From Streptomyces hygroscopicus subsp. hygroscopicus (GTDB lineage: Bacteria > Actinomycetota > Actinomycetes > Streptomycetales > Streptomycetaceae), in the NCBI RefSeq assembly GCF_001553455.1, contig NZ_BBOX01000083.1:1-57372 (forward strand): a stretch of 57,372 nucleotides of DNA. The letters run 5' to 3'. The notes beneath the pieces are model-generated. The model worked only from the letters and a program-made list of their open reading frames with translations. It had not been told where the DNA came from and did not search any database. The translations under genes were made by a program, and so were the position numbers. This document shows, piece by piece, positions 50,875-57,372 of the stretch. Numbering within the stretch: position 1 is the stretch's first letter; each line of letters begins with the position of its first letter.

Positions 50875-52239
50875 GTGTTTTTCGTCGACACCCTGGAGTT
50901 CGAGGGGCTGGGCAACCGCAGTTACCTGGCCGGAGGTCCGAGAGCGGCGGTCGTGGTCGATCCGCCGCGGGACGTCGACCAGGTGATCGCCACCGCCGCC
51001 CGGCGAGGGGTGCGGATCGCCTACGTGGCGGAGACGCATGTGCACAACGACTACGTCACCGGCGGGCTGGAACTGGCCCGCCTCACCGGCGCCCGCTATC
51101 TGGTCCCGGCCGACGCCGGCGTCTCCTTCACCCGCACTCCGGTCACGGACGGCGACACCTTCGAGGTGGACGAGCACCTGGTGCTGCGTGCGATAGCCAC
51201 CCCGGGCCACACCCCGCACCACACCTCCTACGCGCTGGAGGAGGAGGGGCGCGCGGTGGCGGCCTTCACCGGCGGCTCGCTGCTGATCGGCACCGTCGGG
51301 CGTCCGGACCTGGTGGACCCGCGGCTGACCGAGCACCTGGCCCGCGCTCAGCACACCTCCGCCCACCGGCTGGCGGCACTGCTCGACGACGAGGTGCCCG
51401 TGCTGCCCACGCACGGTTTCGGCAGCTTCTGCTCCTCCTCCCAGGCCGAGGGCGACACGACCACCATCGGCAGGGAACGCGCCGGCAACGACGCCTTCAC
51501 CCTGGACGCGGACACCTTCGTCAAGCGGATCCTGGCCGGACTGGATGACGTGCCCGCCTACTACGCGCACATGGGCCCGGCCAACGCCGCCGGCCCCGCG
51601 CCCGTCGACCTGACCCCGCCCGAACCCGCCGACGCCGTGCAGATCGCGGAACGGCTGGCGGCCGGTGAGTGGGTGGTGGACCTGCGCAGCCGGGTCGCCT
51701 TCGCGGACGGCCATGTGGCCGGATCGTTCAACTTCGAGGGCACCGGCAAACTGGCCACCTATCTGGCCTGGCTGATCCCGTGGGGGAAGCCGGTCACCCT
51801 GCTCGCCGACACCCCGGCGCAGATCGCCGACGCGCAGCGGGAGCTGACCCGGGTCGGCATCGACCGCCCGGCCGCCGCCGCCACCGGTGATCCGGCCACC
51901 TGGGTCCGTGAGGGGGAACAGCTCGCCTCCTTCCCCCGCGCCCGGTTCGCCGACCTCGCCGCAGCGCACGGGCGCGGCGAGGACGTGGTGGTGCTGGATG
52001 TGCGCCGGGATTCCGAACGCGCGCACGGCTTCATCGAGGGCTCCGTGCACATTCCGCTCCACGAGCTGCACGGCCGGGTCGGCGCGGTGCCGGAGGGCAC
52101 GGTGTGGGTGCACTGCGCCGGCGGGATGCGCGCGGCGATCGCCGCTTCCCTCCTGGACGCGACCGGACGAAAGGTCATCGCCATCGATGACGGCTTCGAG
52201 GCCGCCGCCGACGCGGGCCTGACCCTCACCCGGCCCTGA
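50875..52239 (+). CDS. Metallo-beta-lactamase-fold persulfide dioxygenase-like enzyme with rhodanese domains, 454 aa
   Basis: ETHE1/CstB-like architecture. The MBL domain (residues 1-225) has metal ligands in AETHVHNDYVTGG and ATPGHTPHHTSY and TGGSLLIGTVGRPDLV. Residues 250-345 form a rhodanese fold without an active cysteine (VVDLRSRVAFADGHVAGSFN). Residues 355-454 form a second rhodanese with active HCAGGMRA. Expected chemistry is oxidation of glutathione or mycothiol persulfide to sulfite with sulfur transfer. GTG at 50875 follows AAAGGAG. It is 32 bases before the defective rhodanese gene. Confidence 0.92.
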   Translation: MFFVDTLEFEGLGNRSYLAGGPRAAVVVDPPRDVDQVIATAARRGVRIAYVAETHVHNDYVTGGLELARLTGARYLVPADAGVSFTRTPVTDGDTFEVDEHLVLRAIATPGHTPHHTSYALEEEGRAVAAFTGGSLLIGTVGRPDLVDPRLTEHLARAQHTSAHRLAALLDDEVPVLPTHGFGSFCSSSQAEGDTTTIGRERAGNDAFTLDADTFVKRILAGLDDVPAYYAHMGPANAAGPAPVDLTPPEPADAVQIAERLAAGEWVVDLRSRVAFADGHVAGSFNFEGTGKLATYLAWLIPWGKPVTLLADTPAQIADAQRELTRVGIDRPAAAATGDPATWVREGEQLASFPRARFADLAAAHGRGEDVVVLDVRRDSERAHGFIEGSVHIPLHELHGRVGAVPEGTVWVHCAGGMRAAIAASLLDATGRKVIAIDDGFEAAADAGLTLTRP

Positions 52240-52271
52240 ATCCCCTGCCCCACCCGTACAGAAAGCACGCG

Positions 52272-52631
52272 ATGTTCCCCTCCGGTCACGGTCCTGGCCG
52301 CCTCGGCCCCGGACAGGCCCGCCCCCGTATCACTGACGGCGATACCGTGCCGCCGGCCGTGTCCCGAGTCCCCGAGTGGCGGGCCGGACACATGCCCGGC
52401 GCCGTCCACCGGTCGCTTCCCCCTCCGCCGGCCGAAGCCGCCCTGCCGGACACTCCGCGGAGCCCGGATGTGATGCCGGGCCACCGCCGCGGGCACGTCC
52501 CGCGGCAGGCCGCCACGCTCATCGAGTCCGGCGGCGTCGGCGCGGCGGACACCTCCGGCGGCACCCGCGCCCGGCCCGGGGCCGGGCTGCCGGTGGCCGC
52601 CGTCAGCGGACAGGGTGGGCGAACAGCGTGA
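52272..52631 (+). CDS. Rhodanese-like protein lacking the catalytic cysteine, 119 aa
   Basis: The frame keeps rhodanese landmarks: RLGPGQARPRITDGDTV, PEWRAGHMPGAVH, RQAATLIESGGVGAAD and ARPGAGLPVA. However, the expected LLDVRE strand reads PPAVSR, and the persulfide loop usually written CRSGHRS reads HRRGHVP, so the catalytic cysteine is His. No stop or frameshift is present, and its TGA overlaps the GTG of the TSUP gene. It is therefore either a gene decaying by point mutation or a non-catalytic sulfur-binding homologue. Pro-rich substitutions favour decay. Confidence 0.6.
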   Translation: MFPSGHGPGRLGPGQARPRITDGDTVPPAVSRVPEWRAGHMPGAVHRSLPPPPAEAALPDTPRSPDVMPGHRRGHVPRQAATLIESGGVGAADTSGGTRARPGAGLPVAAVSGQGGRTA

Positions 52632-53377
52632 CCGCCGTGATCCTGGCCCTGGTCGCAGGAGCCGTCGTCGGCCTGGCGCTCGGCGCCCTCGGCGGCGGCG
52701 GCAGCGTCCTGGCGGTGCCCGCGCTGATCTACCTGCTCGGCTTCACCCCCACCGCGGCCACCACCGCCAGCCTGATCATCGTCACCGCCACCTCGCTGAC
52801 CGCCCTGTACGCGCACGCCCGGACCGGGCGGGTGCGGTGGAAGGCCGGAGCGGCGTTCGCGGCCGCCGGGGTTCTTCCGGCGGCCGCCGCCGGAGCCGCC
52901 GCCACCCACATGCCCCAAGCCGTCCTCACCCTCGCCTTCGCCGCTACGGCCGTCGTCTCCGCCGTCAGGATGCTCCGGCCCGCTGAGACCGCCCGCCCCG
53001 GGGGCGGCGAGGTGCGGCCGGGCAAGGCAGCCGCGGCCGGGGCCGGCCTGGGCGCGCTGACCGGGCTGCTCGGTGTGGGCGGCGGCTTTCTCGTCGTCCC
53101 CGCCCTGGTCACCGTCCTGGCCTTCGAGATGGAGGCCGCAGTCGGCACCAGCCTGCTGGTCATCACGGCCAACTCACTGGCGTCCCTGGCCACTCGCTCC
53201 GGCGCCGCGGTCTCGCTCGACTGGGCGGTGATCGGCCCGTTCATCGGAGCCGCGATCCTGGGTGCCTGGGACGGCAAGCGCATGGCCGAGAAGGTCGCCG
53301 GGCCCCGTCTGCAGCGCATTTTCGCGGTGGTCCTGCTGGCCGTGGCCGCCTTCATGTTCGTCTACGCCGTGACGTGA
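52628..53377 (+). CDS. TSUP (TauE/SafE) family sulfite/organosulfonate exporter, 249 aa
   Basis: Eight hydrophobic segments in two repeats with the TSUP motif GLALGALGGGGSVLAVPALIY in the first half and GLLGVGGGFLVVPALVTVLA in the second. GTG at 52628 overlaps the stop of the rhodanese-like gene. Exporters of this family remove sulfite, thiosulfate or organosulfonates; beside a persulfide dioxygenase, sulfite export is the natural reading. Confidence 0.92.
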   Translation: MTAVILALVAGAVVGLALGALGGGGSVLAVPALIYLLGFTPTAATTASLIIVTATSLTALYAHARTGRVRWKAGAAFAAAGVLPAAAAGAAATHMPQAVLTLAFAATAVVSAVRMLRPAETARPGGGEVRPGKAAAAGAGLGALTGLLGVGGGFLVVPALVTVLAFEMEAAVGTSLLVITANSLASLATRSGAAVSLDWAVIGPFIGAAILGAWDGKRMAEKVAGPRLQRIFAVVLLAVAAFMFVYAVT

Positions 53378-53691
53378 CGGCGGCTCGGGCCGGCCACAAC
53401 GTCTGCGGCCGGGCCCCGGTCCGCCCGGTACCCCCGCCCGCCTGCCCGCCCTCGGCCACGCCATGCCACGGTCCCCGCCGCGCTGATCGGGGATCCGGGC
53501 GCACCCCGAGTGCCGGGGATCTCGGTGACGGCCCCCTGAAGCCCCCGTCCCGCGCGGACTCCGCCTCCCTGCCGCCCAGGAGAAGACCCCGGCGCTCCGA
53601 CTCGTTCCACCCCTCGGGCCCGTGCTCCGGTCCCCCACCACCGTCGCCGGTACCCATACGAGGTGGCCGATGTCCCACCTGGACGCCGAGT

Positions 53692-53725
53692 CGAGCCCCA
53701 CCCCGCGCACGCGGGGTGGGGCTCG
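53692..53725 (+). terminator. Very stable 15-bp hairpin
   Basis: CGAGCCCCACCCCGC (53692-53706) pairs perfectly with GCGGGGTGGGGCTCG (53711-53725) around GCAC. It lies 315 bases beyond the TSUP stop, far for a terminator, but no other role is evident. Confidence 0.5.
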
Positions 53726-53760
53726 GCTCCGAGCGCCGGGCAGACCTCGCATCCGCATCT

Positions 53761-53777
53761 CCCCCGGGAAGCGGGGG
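53761..53777 (+). repeat. Second hairpin, 6-bp stem
   Basis: CCCCCG (53761-53766), GGAAG loop, CGGGGG (53772-53777), followed by GTTT. It follows the larger hairpin at a 61-base interval. Confidence 0.45.
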
Positions 53778-53901
53778 GTTTCCCTGGACCGCCAACGCGC
53801 GAACGCCCTGTGAACGGCAGTGGCATGACCCGCGCAGGACGTCAGTGGGGTCGCGCGATATCGGATCGCGTGAGACGGAGGGGAGCTGACAGGCTGCTCC
53901 T

Positions 53902-54456
53902 ATGAATCAGGCGGAAGTGCTGGTGATCGGCGGGCGGGCCGGAGTGGGCAAGACGACGGTGGGATGGGAGGTTTCGGCGTTGCTACGAGCCGCGGCGGTC
54001 CCCCACGCGGTCATCGATGGTGACTTCATGGGGCAGGTGCATCCGGCCCCGGAGGGGGATCCGCACCGTTCGGAGATCACCGAGGTCAATCTCACCGCCG
54101 TGTGGGCCAACTTCACCCGACGCGGCTACCGCCGGCTGATCTACACGAACACTCTCAGTGTGCTGCCCGAGGCGACCGGCATGTTCCAGCGGGCCATGGG
54201 TGCGGATGTGCGGATCGTGCGGATCCTTCTCACTGCCTCCGATGCCACCGCCCGCGAGCGGCTGGTGCGCCGGGAGCTCGGCTCGGAACTGGAGCAGGAG
54301 CTGGAAGGCAGTGCCCGCAAGGCGCGGCTGCTGGACCAGCGCGTCCCCGCACAGACCCTGCGGGTGGTGACGGATGGGAGGGCTGTCGTGGACATCGCGG
54401 GTGAGGTCGCGGCCGCCACCGGCTGGTCCGGGCGGCACTCCGTGACCAGGGCGTGA
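53902..54456 (+). CDS. P-loop NTPase/kinase-like protein, 184 aa
   Basis: Walker A is explicit near the N terminus (VIGGRAGVGKTTVGWEV), followed by an AAA_33/adenylate-kinase-like acidic motif (HAVIDGDFMGQVHP) and a lid-type region with ATARERLVRRELG. It resembles chloramphenicol-phosphotransferase-like and nucleotide/sugar kinases of about 180 residues. The ribosome site is weak. It is convergent with the fluoride-exporter operon. The acceptor is unknown. Confidence 0.8.
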   Translation: MNQAEVLVIGGRAGVGKTTVGWEVSALLRAAAVPHAVIDGDFMGQVHPAPEGDPHRSEITEVNLTAVWANFTRRGYRRLIYTNTLSVLPEATGMFQRAMGADVRIVRILLTASDATARERLVRRELGSELEQELEGSARKARLLDQRVPAQTLRVVTDGRAVVDIAGEVAAATGWSGRHSVTRA

Positions 54457-54628
54457 TCGAGTCCGCAGACCGGTCCGGAGAGGGATGCGGCCACCGTCGA
54501 TCACCGGTGTGTGAAGGCCGAGGATCAGGCGGTGGCCGCGGGTTCCGGCCGCCGGCGGGATCCGGTCTCCTGCCAGGGGAAGTGGTCTCCTGGCCCGCAC
54601 CGGCGCCGAACGCGGCAAACAGCGTGCC

Positions 54629-55843
54629 TCACCCCGTCCGGGGCCTGGTGCGGCGGGTGGTGGTGACGCCCAGGAGGGCCAGGGCGAGGACCTGGATGAC
54701 CACGACCACGGTGATCAGCACGGGGATGGAGTAGCCGTACAGGCCGCCGGTCAGCGCGCCGCCGGCGAGGCTGGCGGCGCCGACGGCGCCGGCGAAGACG
54801 CCGTAGGCGGTCGCCCGGCGCCCGGAGGGCACCAGATCGGCCACCACGGCGCGCAGGGTGGATTCCTGGATGCCCATGGCCGCACCCCACACCAGCGAAC
54901 CGGCCGCGGCCGGCGCGAGGGTGTGGGTGAAAGCCAGGCACGGGACCGCGGCGGTCAGCACCGGCAGGGCCACCAGGACCCGGGGGCCGTACCGGTCGTA
55001 CAGCCAGCCGGTGGCGAGCGCGGCGACGGCGTCCACGGCCATGGCTCCGGCGTAGAGCACGGGCACCCAGGCGGTGGCCAGCAGATGGCGCTGGACGAGG
55101 TGGTAGGAGAGCACGCCGAAGGTGGCGAATCCGGTGGTGGTGGCCGCGGTGAACGCCGCGTACGTCCAGAACGCCGTCGGCAGGCGGCCCCCCGCTGCCG
55201 CCGACGGGGCCTTCGGCGCCGCCCCGCGCTCGTACGCCTCGGGGTCGGGGACGCGGCTCCGCAGCCAGACCAGCAGCCCCAGGGCCGCTGCTCCGGGCAC
55301 GGCCAGGACGCCCAGGGCGGGGGCGTAGTCGTCGCCGGTGAGCGCGAGCACCCCGGCCACGAGCAGCGGGCCCACCAGGGCGCCGATCTGGTCCATGGCC
55401 TCGTGGACGGCGAAGCCGCGGCCGCGGCCGGTGGCCGCGGTGGCGTGCGAGAGCAGGGTGTCCTTGGCCGGGGAGCGCACCGCCTTGCCGACCCGCTCGG
55501 CGATCACCAGCACGCAGGCGGCCCACAGCACCCCGGCCACACCCAGCAGCGGCACCGAGACCACCGTCAGCGCGTAGCCGGCGATGGCCAGGCCCCAGAA
55601 GCGGTGGGTGCGGTCCGCCAACGGCCCGGAGACCAGCCGCAGACCGAGCGCCGCTCCCTCACCGGCGCCGGTGACGACGCCCACGACCAGGGAGGAGGCG
55701 CCCAATGAGGCGAGCAGCGGGCCGGTGACGGAGCGGGCGCCTTCGTAGACGACGTCGGCCAGCAGGCTGACCGTGCCGAACCACACCACGAACCGCCATG
55801 GCCGCATGCCCGGTGCTGCCCCGGCTCCCGTGTCCGGCTTCAC
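54629..55843 (-). CDS. MFS transporter, last gene of the fluoride-riboswitch operon, 404 aa
   Basis: Twelve hydrophobic segments; begins MRPWRFVVWFGTVSLLADVVYEGARSV split over a signature first helix, with RSPAKDTLLSHATAATGRGRGF after helix 4 and GWLYDRYGPRVLVAL as second-half motif A. The block WFGTVSLLADVVYEGAR is typical of a distinct MFS subgroup. GTG at 55843 overlaps the stop of the CrcB gene, so it is translated with a fluoride-export operon. It may export a related anion, an organofluorine or an unrelated stress compound. Confidence 0.88.
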   Translation of the reverse strand: MKPDTGAGAAPGMRPWRFVVWFGTVSLLADVVYEGARSVTGPLLASLGASSLVVGVVTGAGEGAALGLRLVSGPLADRTHRFWGLAIAGYALTVVSVPLLGVAGVLWAACVLVIAERVGKAVRSPAKDTLLSHATAATGRGRGFAVHEAMDQIGALVGPLLVAGVLALTGDDYAPALGVLAVPGAAALGLLVWLRSRVPDPEAYERGAAPKAPSAAAGGRLPTAFWTYAAFTAATTTGFATFGVLSYHLVQRHLLATAWVPVLYAGAMAVDAVAALATGWLYDRYGPRVLVALPVLTAAVPCLAFTHTLAPAAAGSLVWGAAMGIQESTLRAVVADLVPSGRRATAYGVFAGAVGAASLAGGALTGGLYGYSIPVLITVVVVIQVLALALLGVTTTRRTRPRTG

Positions 55844-56214
55844 GCCCACACCGCCTGCGCGAAGGCCGCGCCGGCGAACGCGGCGCCGAGTCCGGCCCCC
55901 ACCCCGGCGACCACATTGGCCGCGGCGAGGAACCGCGCCCCGTCCTCGGCCAGCCGCAGCGTCTCGTAGGAGAACGTCGAGTAGGTGGTCAGCGCCCCGC
56001 ACAGGCCGGTGCCGAGCAGCAACCGCAGGGATGGGGGCGCGGCACCGTGGGCGGCCGCACCGGACAGCAGCCCCAGGACCAGACAGCCGGTGACGTTGAC
56101 GGCGAAGGTGCCCCAGGGGAAGACGGTGTCGTGCCGGGCCTGTACGGCGCGGTCGGTCAGGTGGCGCAGTGGCGCCCCCACCATCGCGCCGGCCACCACC
56201 AGCAGCCAGTTCAC
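55840..56214 (-). CDS. crcB: Fluoride ion exporter CrcB/Fluc, subunit 1, 124 aa
   Basis: Small four-helix Fluc channel that exports fluoride as a dimer. Hallmarks: N-terminal [37 protein letters not shown] (pore Asn), and [15 protein letters not shown] (central sodium-site and Phe-box region). GTG at 56214 follows GGAGG and overlaps the DUF190 stop. A second crcB lies in the same operon, a usual arrangement for heterodimeric actinobacterial Fluc. Confidence 0.95.
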   Translation of the reverse strand: MNWLLVVAGAMVGAPLRHLTDRAVQARHDTVFPWGTFAVNVTGCLVLGLLSGAAAHGAAPPSLRLLLGTGLCGALTTYSTFSYETLRLAEDGARFLAAANVVAGVGAGLGAAFAGAAFAQAVWA

Positions 56215-56573
56215 CGGGTCCTCCGCTCCGTGTCCTGGTGGCGGCCGACGTAGCGGATGACCTCGCACTCGTCGAGGATCACCAGCCCCTCGGCGACCAG
56301 TGCGTCGAGCTGGGGCAGGAAGGCACGGATGCGGGCCTCCTCGTCGACGATCACGATCGCGACCGGCAGGTCCTCGCTCAGCGACAACAGGCGGCTGGTA
56401 TGGATCAGGGAGGAGGCGCCGAAGCCCTCGATGCCTTTGAACACGCTCGCGCCGGCCAGTCCGGCCCGGTGAGCGCGGTGGACGATCTCGCTGTAGAGCG
56501 GCTTGTGGTGGTGGGTGTCGCACTCCCCGACGAAGATCGTCACCCGTAGCGCGGAGCCGTGCAGCCGTGTCAT
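56211..56573 (-). CDS. DUF190 family PII-like protein, 120 aa
   Basis: DUF190 proteins adopt a PII-like ferredoxin fold and often sit between crcB genes. Seen: [40 protein letters not shown] and [20 protein letters not shown], covering the whole family length. ATG at 56573 follows GGAGGA and overlaps the upstream crcB stop; its own stop overlaps the next crcB start. It is likely a nucleotide-responsive regulator of the exporter, but this is not established. Confidence 0.93.
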   Translation of the reverse strand: MTRLHGSALRVTIFVGECDTHHHKPLYSEIVHRAHRAGLAGASVFKGIEGFGASSLIHTSRLLSLSEDLPVAIVIVDEEARIRAFLPQLDALVAEGLVILDECEVIRYVGRHQDTERRTR

Positions 56574-57052
56574 GTCGTCCTCCGGGAGATCAGGCGGCGG
56601 GTCACCGCGGCCGCCGACCACACGGCCGCGAGCGCGGCGAGCAGGGTGGCGGCCAGGTAGGCCAGGCCGATGCGGGCATGGCCGCTCCGCACCAGGTGCT
56701 GGATGTCGACGGCGTAGGTGGAGAAGGTGGTGAAGCCGCCCAGCACACCGGTGCCGAAGAAGGGTCGCACCAGCCGGGGCGCGACCCACACATCCGAGAT
56801 GATCACCATGAATACGCCGATCACCGCGCACCCGACCGCGTTCACCAGCAGGGTGGTCCACGGGAAGGCACCGGCCGGGGTGGGCCAGGCCAGGGAGGCC
56901 CCGTAGCGGGCGGCGGCCCCCAGCGCGCCGCCGACGGCGACGACGGCGATCACGGGCGCCTGCCCGTGGGACAGCGCACCGCGCCGGGCGGACACCGACG
57001 GGCCGAGGCCGGGACCGGTGGGCTCGATGGCCTGGTCACGTGGGGTTGTCAT
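56570..57052 (-). CDS. crcB: Fluoride ion exporter CrcB/Fluc, subunit 2, 160 aa
   Basis: CrcB family: [37 protein letters not shown] (pore Asn) and [18 protein letters not shown], with a 30-residue cytosolic N-terminal extension absent from the other copy. ATG at 57052 has AGGAG 12 bases upstream, somewhat long. It is the first gene of the operon, directly downstream of a fluoride riboswitch; its stop overlaps the DUF190 start. Confidence 0.95.
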   Translation of the reverse strand: MTTPRDQAIEPTGPGLGPSVSARRGALSHGQAPVIAVVAVGGALGAAARYGASLAWPTPAGAFPWTTLLVNAVGCAVIGVFMVIISDVWVAPRLVRPFFGTGVLGGFTTFSTYAVDIQHLVRSGHARIGLAYLAATLLAALAAVWSAAAVTRRLISRRTT

Positions 57053-57111
57053 GGGCGGTCGCGTCTCCTACTCGTGCGGCGCCCGGGAGGTACGGGCGCG
57101 TCTGGTCACAA

Positions 57112-57167
57112 GTAGGGACTGTTGGCGGCACCGGTGCCGCGGTTCGGGTACGGCGAGCCCCACCGCC
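57112..57167 (-). promoter_or_regulatory. Fluoride (crcB-motif) riboswitch
   Basis: Read on the minus strand, the element starts GGCGGTGGGGCTCGCC, continues CCCGAACCGC and ends GCCAACAGTCCCTAC, matching the fluoride riboswitch pattern (GGCGAUGG-GUUCGCC, AACCGC, GCUGAUG-CUCCUAC). It lies 60 bases before the first crcB. A GCGCCCG/CGGGCGC hairpin between it and the start (57080-57100) may be the expression platform. The remaining bases to the right edge show nothing further. Confidence 0.88.
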
Positions 57168-57372
57168 GCGCGGCGGCCACGGGAGCCTGCCGCAGGTCAC
57201 CAGAGTACCGGCCGGCCCGTCCCACCCGGCCCAGGGCGGCGGCGACCGGCTCCGGTGGCGGGCCGGCCGCACGCCGTGCCCGGTCGGCACACCGGCGAGC
57301 GGCGCCCCACCCGCACAACGGGCCGTTGTGCGGGTGGCGCGGACCCCATGGGACCGACGGCCGCGAGCGGCG

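Larger units (their letters stand above)
53378..53901. other. Gene-free stretch with two strong hairpins
   Basis: After the TSUP gene, 524 bases contain no supported gene. Two G+C hairpins lie at 53692-53725 and 53761-53777, their CCCCG arms 61 bases apart. The 3' end is the leader of the P-loop kinase gene (GGAGGGGAG at 53877-53885 is far from its ATG). Confidence 0.5.

Noticed and set aside
53692..53777. A functional CRISPR array
   Set aside because: Only two dissimilar hairpins, no conserved 28-29-base repeat, and no cas genes in the window.

Overview
The window is about 71% G+C, uses many GTG and some TTG starts, and is dense with GntR, IclR, MerR, AraC, TetR and XRE regulators. With a streptogrisin-type secreted protease and many GTGA/ATGA gene overlaps, this points to a Streptomyces or close relative. 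I see no rRNA, tRNA, insertion sequence, phage module or functional CRISPR array. The content looks like accessory chromosome: small catabolic, transport and stress modules, each with its own regulator.

Layout. 1-6.5 kb: a secreted S1 protease, an MFS pseudogene, a P1B-4 metal-exporting ATPase behind a 28-bp palindrome, a ferredoxin gene broken by a 7-bp duplication, a DUF488 protein and a STAS anti-anti-sigma factor. 6.7-10.5 kb: a GntR regulator divergent from a fumarylacetoacetate-hydrolase/alpha-beta-hydrolase fusion and an amidohydrolase, with matched 18-bp operators at both ends of the shared promoter. 11-18.9 kb: a TPR protein, an orphan-cupin-HTH group, a 59-residue protein coupled to a membrane-anchored E1-like enzyme, YceI, a DUF1648 protein, and a MerR/old-yellow-enzyme pair with a textbook MerR promoter. 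19-27 kb: an IclR-controlled, tightly coupled operon containing hydroxyquinol 1,2-dioxygenase and maleylacetate reductase, opened by a 19-codon leader ORF. 27-31 kb: aminopeptidase P divergent from a secreted collagenase-like protease. 31-40.6 kb: an AraC regulon (BKACE, quinone oxidoreductase, two Fe(II)/2-oxoglutarate oxygenases, MFS, hydrolase, acyl-CoA ligase) with the same 29-bp box before both arms. 40.8-44 kb: a cobalamin riboswitch and a BtuFCD-type importer. 44-49.7 kb: a phosphotransferase, a TetR/MFS pair, a scrambled cupin, an XRE regulator and a hydrolase. 49.9-53.4 kb: a sulfane-sulfur group (monooxygenase-rhodanese fusion, beta-lactamase-fold/rhodanese enzyme, a rhodanese without its cysteine, a TSUP exporter). 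53.9-57.2 kb: a P-loop kinase and a fluoride-riboswitch operon (CrcB, DUF190, CrcB, MFS).

The most interesting items are: (1) the paired AraC boxes, which define a nine-gene regulon around an unassigned substrate; (2) the small protein plus E1-like enzyme, a candidate peptide- or protein-modification pair; (3) the hydroxyquinol operon with unusual accessory enzymes and a leader ORF; (4) several micro-indel or rearranged genes whose lesion can be read directly from the sequence. All functions are inferred from motifs and gene context; no database search was run.
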